From the NCBI RefSeq assembly GCF_005121165.3, contig NZ_CP034413.3:1488001-1552000 (forward strand): 64,000 nt of DNA. Reading direction: 5' to 3'. Below, piece after piece: positions 44,878-52,156 of this stretch (the first letter of the stretch is position 1; the number at the start of each line of letters is the position of its first letter). Made by a program: the position numbers and the translations under genes. This stretch comes from Dysosmobacter welbionis. GTDB taxonomy: Bacteria > Bacillota > Clostridia > Oscillospirales > Oscillospiraceae. Under the pieces are notes generated by a model that saw only the letters and a list, made by a program, of their open reading frames with translations, made no database searches and was not told the origin of the DNA.

Positions 44878-45627
44878 ATGGCCTATGTCCATAGGCGGGT
44901 GAAAGCTGGCCGCACCATCGAACACAGGAAAATGCAGTCATACCGGATCCACACCAAGGGGGTCCAGAGGGGGCCGAACCACGGGACCACATCGGCAAAG
45001 CAGGCCAAGATCAACGAGCGGGTGGCAGAGGAGCACCTGCGCTGGGACCTCAACGCCAATTTTGGCCACCGAGATCTCCACGCCGTCCTCCACTACTACG
45101 CCAAGGACACCAGCTTTGAGGAAATCCTGGAACACAAAGCCGTTTTCCTGCGGAACCTGCGGAAGATCTGCAAAAAACGCGGGATCAAGTACAAGGCCGT
45201 GGTGGTCATCGAAACCAAAAGGATGACAAATCCGCACATTCATGTGGTAATAACGCACATGGACCCGGAGATCATCACGGAGGCGTGGGAGTTTGTGCCG
45301 AGGGGCGGCGGGGGCGTCAGCTTCAAACCGCTGGACCGCCGCGGGAACCATGCAAAGCTGGCGGCCTATCTGGTCAAAGAAAGCCGGTCAACCATGGAGA
45401 AGTACCGGGAGATCGGGAAGCGGGGCAAGAGGTACAGCAAAACACAAAACATGGCCAAGCCCGTGATTACATACACCACCGTGGCCGCTTCCTCCTGGCG
45501 CAAGGAGCCGAAGCCAAGCAAGGGCGCCGTGCTGTACATGTTCGATGACGGATCCACCACGCGGAGCGGGTGGCATGAAATCAGCGGTTACCCATACCAG
45601 GAATATTTTGAGGTTTTCAACGAATAG
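44878..45627 (+). CDS. HUH-endonuclease replication initiator (rolling-circle Rep)
   Basis: 249 aa behind AAAAGGAGGAG. HUH motif NPHIHVVITHMD (His120, His122) for metal binding and motif 3 AAYLVKES with the nucleophile candidate Tyr164 and Lys167. The basic N-terminus (YVHRRVKAGRTIEHRKMQSY) would bind DNA. This is the core of rolling-circle Rep proteins of plasmids and small phages and of P2-type gpA. In a tailed phage with P2-like tail genes it probably starts genome replication at an upstream site. A relaxase role is less likely because no mobilisation genes are present. Confidence 0.8.
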   Translation: MAYVHRRVKAGRTIEHRKMQSYRIHTKGVQRGPNHGTTSAKQAKINERVAEEHLRWDLNANFGHRDLHAVLHYYAKDTSFEEILEHKAVFLRNLRKICKKRGIKYKAVVVIETKRMTNPHIHVVITHMDPEIITEAWEFVPRGGGGVSFKPLDRRGNHAKLAAYLVKESRSTMEKYREIGKRGKRYSKTQNMAKPVITYTTVAASSWRKEPKPSKGAVLYMFDDGSTTRSGWHEISGYPYQEYFEVFNE

Positions 45628-45636
45628 GAGGACGCC

Positions 45637-45939
45637 ATGAAAATTTACCTTGCCGGCAGGATCGCCGGGGATAGAAAATACCGGGCAAAGTTCCGGGAGG
45701 CCGCCAAGGCGCTGGAGGGAATGGGGCATGTAGTCCTAAACCCTGCCACCCTGCCGGACGGACTGACAGACGCGGACTATATGCAGATCTGCATGGCCAT
45801 GCTGAACGCGGCGGATCTGGCCGTGTTCCTGCCGGACTACCGGGAGAGCCGCGGCGCCATGGTGGAATGGGCGTACTGCCAGAGGATTGGGAAAGACTGC
45901 GCCCTATACATGGACATGACAGGGGGCGGCAGACAGTGA
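45637..45939 (+). CDS. DUF4406 nucleoside-deoxyribosyltransferase-like protein
   Basis: 100 aa. MKIYLAGRIAGDRKYRAKFR, GHVVLNPATLPDGLTDADYM, and LAVFLPDYRESRGAMVEWAY match DUF4406, a small Rossmann-like family related to nucleoside 2-deoxyribosyltransferases. Such phage proteins may alter nucleotide pools. It overlaps the C5 methyltransferase start by 4 bases (GTGA). Confidence 0.82.
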   Translation: MKIYLAGRIAGDRKYRAKFREAAKALEGMGHVVLNPATLPDGLTDADYMQICMAMLNAADLAVFLPDYRESRGAMVEWAYCQRIGKDCALYMDMTGGGRQ

Positions 45940-47672
45940 GCAAAGCGCAGATCAGCATGTGGGAGGAAAAGATTGTGGACAGTTTCGCCGGCGGCGGTGG
46001 AGCTTCCACGGGAATTGAACTGGCCACGGGCCGGGTGGTGGACATAGCGATCAACCACGATCCAGACGCCATTTTAATGCACAAGACCAACCACCCGCAC
46101 ACCGTACACTATCAGGCCAGCGTGTGGGATGTGGACCCGCTCGAAGTCACCGGCGGCAGCCCGGTGGGCCTGTTGTGGGCCTCCCCTGACTGCAAGCATT
46201 TCAGCAAGGCCAAGGGCGGGAAGCCCGTGAACAAACGGATCCGGGGGCTGGCCTGGATCGTCCTCCGCTGGGCTGGGACGGTCCGCCCCCGCGTGATCAT
46301 CCTGGAGAATGTCGAGGAGTTCCAGACCTGGGGGCCGGTACGCCGCGGGCGCCCGGTGAAGTCAAAGGCCGGGCAGACATTCAAGCAGTTTATTTCCCAA
46401 CTGGAGGGCCTGGGCTATGCCGCGGAGTGGCGGGAACTGGTGGCGGCGGACTATGGAGCGCCGACAACGCGCAAGAGGTTTTTCCTGATCGCCCGCTGCG
46501 ACGGGCGGCCCATTGTGTGGCCGGAACCAACCCACGCGCCAGCGGGCAGCCGGGAGGTGCTGGAGGGGCGGAAAAAGCCGTGGAGGAGCGCGGCGGAGAT
46601 CATAGACTGGAGCCTCCCATGCCCCTCCATTTTCGACACGCGGGAGGAAATCCGGGAGAAATACGGCCTTTCCGCCCAGCGGCCCCTCCGCCCAAACACC
46701 ATGCGCCGGGTAGCCAGAGGCGTGGACAAGTTTGTGATCAAATCCGCTGCCCCGTTTATCGTACCAATGGGCTACGGGGAGCGGGACGGACAGGCCCCGC
46801 GAGTTCACAATATCGCAGACCCAGCACCCACGGCGGTGGGGAAAGGCAAGCATGGAGTTTGCGGCCCGGCCATGGTGCCGTGGACGGTGACAAACACCAC
46901 CAACTCCACGGGGCACCCCGTCAATGAGCCGATAGACACGGCACGGACCGGCGGCGGAGGCGGTCAAATGTTTTTGGGGGCCTCCCTGATCCAGTATCAC
47001 ACGGAGCAGTCAGAACATGTGAGAGGCCAGGAGATCACCGGGCCGATCATGACCATTGACGCAGCCAACCGCTACGGCCTGACGGCGGCAAGCCTGGTCA
47101 AATACTACGGGAACGACCAGCACGGCCAGAACATCCGAGACCCGCTCCACACGGTAATATCCAAGGACCACGAGGGCCTGACAACTGCGCACCTGGTCAA
47201 GATGAAAGGCACCAACCTGGGAGGGCCTGCCACGGAGCCAGTGCAGACCATCACCGCCGGAGGAGGCCATCATGGAGTGGTCACCACGCGGATCACAAGA
47301 GCGGAGCCGGGCGCGGATCTCAAACACTGGCCGGAGATCCGGGAGCTGCTGAATACATATTGCGGCTATGACCTGGGGCCGGAGGATGTGATCCTACTCC
47401 AGATCGGCGGCGTATGGTATTTCATGGCGGACATTGGCCTGCGCATGCTGACGCCGCGGGAACTGTACCGAGCCAACGGTTTCCCGGATGATTACAAGAT
47501 CGAGCGGGACTATACCGGCCAAACCTACGGGAAAAGCAAGCAGGTGGCCAGATGTGGCAACGCCGTGCCCCCTCCCTTTGCCACGGCGCTGGTGCGGGCC
47601 AACCTGCCGGAGTGGTGCGCAGGGGTGGAGATCAGCACCATGGAGGAACTGGAAAGGGCGGTGGCGGTGTAA
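45936..47672 (+). CDS. C5-cytosine DNA methyltransferase with repeated target-recognition insert
   Basis: 578 aa from a GTG overlapping the previous stop (an ATG at 45957 is an alternative). Motif I DSFAGGGGASTGIE, catalytic WASPDCKHFSKAKG (Cys86), motif VI VIILENVEEFQTW, motif VIII AADYGAPTTRKRFFLIA and motif X QVARCGNAVPPPFATALV are intact. Between VIII and IX lies a long insert (about 294-455) made of about five repeats of 30-37 residues with a P-x-x-T core (DPAPTAV, NEPIDTA, TGPIMTI, RDPLHTV, TEPVQTI). It methylates cytosine in DNA. Target site cannot be read. Confidence 0.9.
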   Translation: MSKAQISMWEEKIVDSFAGGGGASTGIELATGRVVDIAINHDPDAILMHKTNHPHTVHYQASVWDVDPLEVTGGSPVGLLWASPDCKHFSKAKGGKPVNKRIRGLAWIVLRWAGTVRPRVIILENVEEFQTWGPVRRGRPVKSKAGQTFKQFISQLEGLGYAAEWRELVAADYGAPTTRKRFFLIARCDGRPIVWPEPTHAPAGSREVLEGRKKPWRSAAEIIDWSLPCPSIFDTREEIREKYGLSAQRPLRPNTMRRVARGVDKFVIKSAAPFIVPMGYGERDGQAPRVHNIADPAPTAVGKGKHGVCGPAMVPWTVTNTTNSTGHPVNEPIDTARTGGGGGQMFLGASLIQYHTEQSEHVRGQEITGPIMTIDAANRYGLTAASLVKYYGNDQHGQNIRDPLHTVISKDHEGLTTAHLVKMKGTNLGGPATEPVQTITAGGGHHGVVTTRITRAEPGADLKHWPEIRELLNTYCGYDLGPEDVILLQIGGVWYFMADIGLRMLTPRELYRANGFPDDYKIERDYTGQTYGKSKQVARCGNAVPPPFATALVRANLPEWCAGVEISTMEELERAVAV

Positions 47673-48115
47673 TGCTGGAAATCGTCCCCATGACATTGCG
47701 GGAGGCCAACGCCTTTGTGGAGCAAAACCACCGCCATCATGGCCCGGTGGCCGGGCATAAATTCTCCATAGGGCTTTCGGACGGAGAGCGGATCGTGGGC
47801 GTTGCCATTATAGGGCGCCCGGTATCACGCCACCTGGATGATGGGTGGACCCTGGAGGTAAACCGCCTTTGTACTGACGGAAGCCGCAACGCCTGTTCCA
47901 TGCTGTATGCCGCAGCGTGGAGGGCGGCGCGGGCAATGGGGTATAAGCGCCTGGTGACATACATCCTGGAGAGCGAAAACGGAGCAAGCCTGCGGGCAGC
48001 TGGGTGGAAATGCGTAGGACAGGCCGGCGGCCTACGATGGACCGGACGCCGGAGGCCGGAGGTAGACCTGTACCCAGCACAAATGAAAATCCGTTTTGAA
48101 CGGACGGCGGAATGA
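47672..48115 (+). CDS. GNAT-like phage acetyltransferase (XF1762 type)
   Basis: 147 aa, start coupled to the previous stop (TAATG). NAFVEQNHRHHGPVAGHKFS, VGVAIIGRPVSRHLDDGWTL, EVNRLCTDGSRNACSMLYAA and GYKRLVTYILESENGASLRA match the phage GNAT-fold family often labelled XF1762. The acetyl-CoA loop (TDGSRNACSML) is recognisable. The substrate is unknown. Confidence 0.78.
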   Translation: MLEIVPMTLREANAFVEQNHRHHGPVAGHKFSIGLSDGERIVGVAIIGRPVSRHLDDGWTLEVNRLCTDGSRNACSMLYAAAWRAARAMGYKRLVTYILESENGASLRAAGWKCVGQAGGLRWTGRRRPEVDLYPAQMKIRFERTAE

Positions 48116-48124
48116 GGTGGAGCC

Positions 48125-48307
48125 ATGAACGGAAAGAAAAACATGCGCCGGATCAGCGTCCTGGTGACCGCGCAGACGGCATATAACCTGGACAAACTGG
48201 CGGCCATGTGCGGCTACCGGGAGCGGGGCCATGTGATCGACAAGCTGGTGAGAGAAAAAATGCTGCAACTGAACGGAGGAAAGCGACATGAACAAAACGA
48301 AAATTGA
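48125..48307 (+). CDS. Small ribbon-helix-helix-like protein
   Basis: 60 aa. RRISVLVTAQTAYNLDKLAA begins with a short strand and two helices as in RHH repressors (MCGYRERGHVIDKLVREKML). It is probably a DNA-binding regulator of phage genes. It overlaps the next gene by 20 bases. Confidence 0.65.
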   Translation: MNGKKNMRRISVLVTAQTAYNLDKLAAMCGYRERGHVIDKLVREKMLQLNGGKRHEQNEN

Positions 48308-49091
48308 CTGGGCCACCATGAGCTGGAACCCCGTAACTGGGTGCCGCCATGGGTGCCCATACTGCTACGCCAGACGGACCGCCCGCCGCTTTGACGCCGG
48401 GTGTGCGGATCCTGCCCCGCTGCCTGGCGGCCTCCATGTGCTGACGGAGAAAATCAAGGCCACGCCCTACCCATACGGGTTTGAGCCTACCATGCACCGC
48501 TACCGGCTGAACCAGCCGGAGCGCCAGGAGGAGCCGCAGACGGTTTTTGTGTGCAGCATGGCGGACCTGTTTGGCAGATGGGTGCCCACCTCCTGGATCG
48601 TGGAGGTCCTGGACGCATGCAGGCGCGCCCCGCAGCACCGCTATTTGTTTCTGACCAAGAACCCGGCCAGATACCTGGAGCTGGACCACATGGCCCTGCT
48701 TCCACATGAGAGCAATTTTTGGTATGGCAGCACCGTGGCAAACGAGGACGCAGAAGCCATGTACACCATGCAGGGGGTGGCAATAAACAGCTTTTGGTCC
48801 ATGGAGCCGCTGCTGGGGCCGGTGGACATGAGCAAGGCGGAGGGACTGCCGCAATGGGTGATCCTGGGAGCTGAAACCGGGAACCGCCGGGAAAAAGTGG
48901 TGCCGCGGCGGGAATGGGTGGATCAGATCGTGCAGTTTTGCGCGGAGAATGAGATCCCCGTGTTTTTCAAGGACAACCTCCGGGCGCACTTCCCGGATCT
49001 CCCGCCATCCACTTTCCCATGGGATGACCGAGAGAGTAAAACGGCAAAGTGGGCCGCCAACTTCATGGGGCGCTTTGAAAGGCAGGTGTGA
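48288..49091 (+). CDS. DUF5131 (phage Gp37/Gp68) radical-SAM-like protein
   Basis: 267 aa. KIDWATMSWNPVTGCRHGCP followed by YCYARR gives a CxxxCxxC cysteine triad for a 4Fe-4S cluster. CSMADLFGRWVPTSWIVEVL, YLFLTKNPARYLELD and WVILGAETGNRREKVVPR are DUF5131 signatures. The family is widespread in phages and is related to SPL/radical SAM enzymes. No biochemical function is established to my knowledge. Its place among three methyltransferases suggests a nucleic-acid substrate, by inference only. Confidence 0.88.
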   Translation: MNKTKIDWATMSWNPVTGCRHGCPYCYARRTARRFDAGCADPAPLPGGLHVLTEKIKATPYPYGFEPTMHRYRLNQPERQEEPQTVFVCSMADLFGRWVPTSWIVEVLDACRRAPQHRYLFLTKNPARYLELDHMALLPHESNFWYGSTVANEDAEAMYTMQGVAINSFWSMEPLLGPVDMSKAEGLPQWVILGAETGNRREKVVPRREWVDQIVQFCAENEIPVFFKDNLRAHFPDLPPSTFPWDDRESKTAKWAANFMGRFERQV

Positions 49092-49094
49092 ACC

Positions 49095-49343
49095 GTGGAC
49101 AAAATAGAAATCGGCTACACCGTGGAAAAAGAGCGGTGGCTGGAGGCCGCCGAAAATCTGCATGAGTTTGGCCAGATCATGGCGCGGAACCTGCGGAACA
49201 TGAACCGGGACGGACGCGGACAGGAGGACGCGGACGATCTTATGGCGGACATTATGCTGGCCTGTACAGCAATCGGCTATGTGGCGGAGTTTGCCGTGGA
49301 TCAATGCCGGTTTATCCCTATGCCGGGAGGTGGTCAGAAATGA
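49095..49343 (+). CDS. Small helical phage protein
   Basis: 82 aa from a GTG (MDKIEIGYTVEKERWLEAAE). It has two helices with DADDLMADIMLACTAIGYVA. No family is recognised. It overlaps the next gene by 4 bases (ATGA). Confidence 0.6.
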   Translation: MDKIEIGYTVEKERWLEAAENLHEFGQIMARNLRNMNRDGRGQEDADDLMADIMLACTAIGYVAEFAVDQCRFIPMPGGGQK

Positions 49344-49585
49344 GTGAACAGAAAAGGCCGGAGATCTGCGAGTATTGCGCCCTGGGTGATCACGACGCAT
49401 ATATTTGCGCCCGCTGGCGCCTGTCCTATGCCGTGAATGAACTGAAAAAGGCGGTCCCGCTGCTGCGGCGGACAGCAGAAAAGCAGATGAAATGCCCGTA
49501 CTACTACCCCGCCGGCCTCCTGAAAACCGGCCTGGTCATAATGGACGAAATCGGGCCGTGGCCGCCGGAGAGAAAGGGGAGCTGA
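49340..49585 (+). CDS. Small Cys-containing phage protein
   Basis: 81 aa. The N-terminal ICEYCALGDHDAYICARWR could bind zinc with the later KCPYYY. A helix follows (SYAVNELKKAVPLLRRTAEK). Function unknown. The ASCH gene starts 3 bases after the stop. Confidence 0.6.
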   Translation: MSEQKRPEICEYCALGDHDAYICARWRLSYAVNELKKAVPLLRRTAEKQMKCPYYYPAGLLKTGLVIMDEIGPWPPERKGS

Positions 49586-49587
49586 TC

Positions 49588-49986
49588 ATGCGGGCGGTGC
49601 TTTTGAGCATAAAGCCGGAATGGTGGGAGAAGATCCTGGCCGGCGAGAAAGATCTGGAGATCCGAAAAACGGCCCCGCGGGCCGGAGCCGGAGGGCCGGA
49701 GCCGTGGCCGCTGCTGGTCCTGGCCTATGTGAGCGGGACCGGGGCGGTGCTGGGGCAGTTCCTTTGCATGGGGTGGGTAAAAAGCAACTGTTTTCGCTAT
49801 TTGGCCTCCCGCTCCTGTGTGCCGGCGGAGGACCTGGAGAAATACGCCGGCGGAAAATCCCTGTATGGCTGGATCGTGGGAGAGGCGGAGGAATACGAAA
49901 TGCCCAGTCCGCTGGCGGAGTTCGGGCTGACCCGCCCGCCCATGTCGTGGCAGTACATAGAGATCCCGGACGATAAGGAGGAATAG
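49588..49986 (+). CDS. ASCH-domain protein
   Basis: 132 aa. MRAVLLSIKPEWWEKILAGE and KDLEIRKTAPRA are the ASCH signature, a PUA-like fold that binds RNA or modified nucleotides. Later strands VLAYVSGTGAVLGQFLCMGW and SWQYIEIP fit. Phage ASCH proteins are often near DNA-modification genes, as here. Confidence 0.85.
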   Translation: MRAVLLSIKPEWWEKILAGEKDLEIRKTAPRAGAGGPEPWPLLVLAYVSGTGAVLGQFLCMGWVKSNCFRYLASRSCVPAEDLEKYAGGKSLYGWIVGEAEEYEMPSPLAEFGLTRPPMSWQYIEIPDDKEE

Positions 49987-49998
49987 GGGGACGAATAA

Positions 49999-50472
49999 AT
50001 GGCAATCAGTCTTTCAGACCTGCCGCCAAAGTATCAGCAGCAGGCCATGGAAAAATACAGGAAGCAACAGACGCGGCGGGGGCCTATGCCCTCCGCCGCC
50101 GATGTGCAGGATCCGGGGAAGCCGATGAAGTATCGAAACAACCCCACCGAGCGGGTCACCTCCTCCGGGGCCGTCATACGCTTTGACAGCCAGAAAGAGG
50201 CCAGGAGATACGACCACCTGATCCTCCGCCAGCAGGCCGGAGAAATCCGGGATCTGCGCCTCCAGGTGGATTTTACTTTGCAAGAGGCATACACGGACCA
50301 GGAGGGGCGGAGGATCCGCGCTATCAGATACAGGGCGGATTTTACATACAGGGAGCGGGACGGGCGCCTGGTGGTGGAGGATGTGAAAAGCCGGCCAACC
50401 AGGACGCGGGAATACCTGATCAAGCGCAAACTGATGAAAGAACAGCGCGGAATTGACATAACAGAGGTGTGA
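49999..50472 (+). CDS. DUF1064 nuclease-like protein
   Basis: 157 aa. KYRNNPTERVTSSGAVIRFD, SQKEARRYDHLILRQQAGEI, then IRAIRYRADFTYRERDGRLV and VEDVKSRPTRTREYLIKRKL show the PD-(D/E)XK pattern (D in RADF, E-V-K in VEDVKS) of DUF1064. These are phage endonucleases proposed to resolve recombination or packaging intermediates. It precedes the late regulator. Confidence 0.85.
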   Translation: MAISLSDLPPKYQQQAMEKYRKQQTRRGPMPSAADVQDPGKPMKYRNNPTERVTSSGAVIRFDSQKEARRYDHLILRQQAGEIRDLRLQVDFTLQEAYTDQEGRRIRAIRYRADFTYRERDGRLVVEDVKSRPTRTREYLIKRKLMKEQRGIDITEV

Positions 50473-50474
50473 GC

Positions 50475-51002
50475 ATGAACCAGCAGACAACGGGCGGGGC
50501 TACCCGCGAGGCCGTAAAAGAATACTTGCAGCAGTACCACATGGCGAGAGAGCGCCGCCGCATGCTGGAGCGCCGCCATGATGTGCTGGCGCGGGAGCTG
50601 CGGGCGCCGGCACCTGGATCCACATACATGACCATGCCGGCCTCACACCCCGCAGCGGACAGCGAGGGGGCCGTGTCCGTTGTCTTTCGGCTTGCGGAGG
50701 TGGAGGACCGCATAGAAGCCCAGCGGACCGCCATGGGACGGGCCGTCACCATGGTAATGGATCTCATTGACCTGCTGCCGGAGAACAGCATGGAGCGCAC
50801 CGTGGTGGAGTTGCGACACATCGACTGCAAGAAATGGGAACGGATCTGCAAAGAGGTACACATGAGCAGGTCCAGGGTGAACGACTACTACAACGCAGCC
50901 CTGGACACGATCCTGTCCAATAAGCGGGCGCAGAAATTGGTGCAGGATTTTGAGCAGGACAGGGGACACGGAACCGGCGGAGAAAAAAGTGGGCCAATTT
51001 GA
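50475..51002 (+). CDS. ArpU/DUF1492-like late transcription regulator
   Basis: 175 aa from the ATG at 50475, after a GTG two codons earlier that overlaps the previous stop. The N-terminal helix (AVKEYLQQYHMARERRRMLE) and the C-terminal sigma-region-4-like HTH (WERICKEVHMSRSRVNDYYN) match ArpU/RinA-type late regulators of Firmicute phages. In such phages it activates the packaging-structural operon. A candidate target promoter lies directly behind it at 51008. Confidence 0.8.
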   Translation: MNQQTTGGATREAVKEYLQQYHMARERRRMLERRHDVLARELRAPAPGSTYMTMPASHPAADSEGAVSVVFRLAEVEDRIEAQRTAMGRAVTMVMDLIDLLPENSMERTVVELRHIDCKKWERICKEVHMSRSRVNDYYNAALDTILSNKRAQKLVQDFEQDRGHGTGGEKSGPI

Positions 51003-51007
51003 AAAGT

Positions 51008-51041
51008 TCGGACACTATCGGACATTCGCCTGTGTTATGCT
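51008..51041 (+). promoter_or_regulatory. Candidate late promoter with direct repeats
   Basis: TCGGACA at 51008-51014 and again at 51018-51024, exactly 10 bp apart (one helical turn), then an extended -10 TGT-TATGCT (51033-51041). There is no good -35 hexamer, which fits activation by a protein on the repeats. It sits immediately after the ArpU-like gene and before the late genes. Confidence 0.55.
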
Positions 51042-51095
51042 GGTATCGTGGAAAAACGGCAGGGGCAAGAGAGCAGAACCCCCGCAACATAGAGA

Positions 51096-51137
51096 GAGGC
51101 CGCCAGGGCGTGAAGAACCTGGCGGCCTCTGTGTTTT
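51096..51137 (+). terminator. Strong terminator between late promoter and terminase genes
   Basis: Perfect 12-bp stem GAGGCCGCCAGG / CCTGGCGGCCTC, 10-base loop, followed by TGTGTTTTTTC. It lies about 50 bases past the predicted late start, so late transcription would need to pass it (attenuation or antitermination) unless another promoter lies between 51140 and 51540. Confidence 0.8.
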
Positions 51138-51550
51138 TTCACACCATGGGCCGGGGAGCAGAACCGCAGGGGCTTTTCTCCTTTCACCCTGTCCTGCCGC
51201 ATTGTACCAGAGTGCGGCGGGCCGGCCCGATCCGGGTGGTGCCCAGGGCCTCCTATGCCGATGGGGTGGCCCTGGGCGCACCGGAAAATCACAACCACCT
51301 CCCCCGTTTGGGTCCTTTCTGGAAAATAAATCTTTGCGGGGCAAGTGAAGCCCGATTATTTTCCGCAAAAAATCCAAAATTTTCAGGGGTGTTTCGTTAC
51401 GCATTTACTAAAAGCGGGGAAAGCATACCCCCTTTAGGGGGTATGGGCAGGAAAAGGAGCGGTAAAAAACGCGAAATCGTCCGCGGCGGAGGATGACAAA
51501 CCGACGGAGCGGGACGATCCGGGCCAGCGGCACAAAAGGAGGTGCAGCCG
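51138..51550. other. Non-coding region before terminase, possible packaging site
   Basis: About 400 bases without a supported gene; a long open frame here lacks RBS and has poor composition. It holds AT-rich stretches (CCAAAATTTTCAGG near 51370) and the perfect palindrome ATACCCCCTTTAGGGGGTAT at 51427-51446. Regions just upstream of terminase small-subunit genes often contain the cos or pac site. Confidence 0.4.
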
Positions 51551-52156
51551 GTGGCGGGGAAAAAGAGGGCCGGAACGGCCAAAACAGGAGCGGACAGCAA
51601 GGCGGAAAAAGCGCCGGCGGCCCTAACTGCTGTCCCGGAATGGGCAAGCACCACGGCGGTGGCCAAACTGCTGGGGAAAACCACCCGGCGGATCCAGCAG
51701 CTCACCCAGGACGGTGTGCTGGAAACCGAGGTGCCGCCCGGCGGCGGCGCCCGAAAATATAAAACCTGCGAAACGATCCAGCGTTATATTGCCCACATCG
51801 AGCAAAAGGCCCAGGAAACGGCGGCGGCCAGCTCCACCGCGGAGCTGAACCTGCGGAAGCTGGAGGCGGAGGTAGAACTGAAAGAAAGCCAGGGCCAGCT
51901 CCACAAGCTGAAAACCGCCATTGCCGAGGGGAAATATATCAAGGCAGAGGAGGCCACCAGGGATCTGGCGGACTTCATGGCCATGTTTAAGAAATTCGCC
52001 ATGAACATCCCACCCCGCGCCGTGAAATCCATAGCCGGATATGCGGACCCGCAAACGGCCAGGGCCATGGAAAGGGCAATGCGCAAGGAGCTGGAGGATA
52101 TGCTGGCCGTATTCGTTGACGCGGCGGAGATCGGACCGGAGGAGGCAGAGCCATGA
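51551..52156 (+). CDS. Terminase small subunit (Nu1-like)
   Basis: 201 aa from the GTG eight bases after AAAGGAGGT; an earlier GTG overlaps that RBS. After an Ala/Lys-rich leader comes a winged-helix/MerR-like HTH (STTAVAKLLGKTTRRIQQLT, wing GGGARKYKTCE). A long coiled coil follows (LRKLEAEVELKESQGQLHKL). This matches Nu1-type small subunits that bind the packaging site. It overlaps the large subunit start by 4 bases. Confidence 0.85.
   Translation: MAGKKRAGTAKTGADSKAEKAPAALTAVPEWASTTAVAKLLGKTTRRIQQLTQDGVLETEVPPGGGARKYKTCETIQRYIAHIEQKAQETAAASSTAELNLRKLEAEVELKESQGQLHKLKTAIAEGKYIKAEEATRDLADFMAMFKKFAMNIPPRAVKSIAGYADPQTARAMERAMRKELEDMLAVFVDAAEIGPEEAEP

Noticed and set aside
48153-49400. Minus-strand open frame of 415 codons
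   Set aside because: Antisense of the DUF5131 and neighbouring genes; His/Arg/Pro-rich shadow.
50999-51496. Possible gene between late regulator and terminase
   Set aside because: It spans a strong terminator and a perfect palindrome, lacks RBS and has no domain; treated as non-coding.
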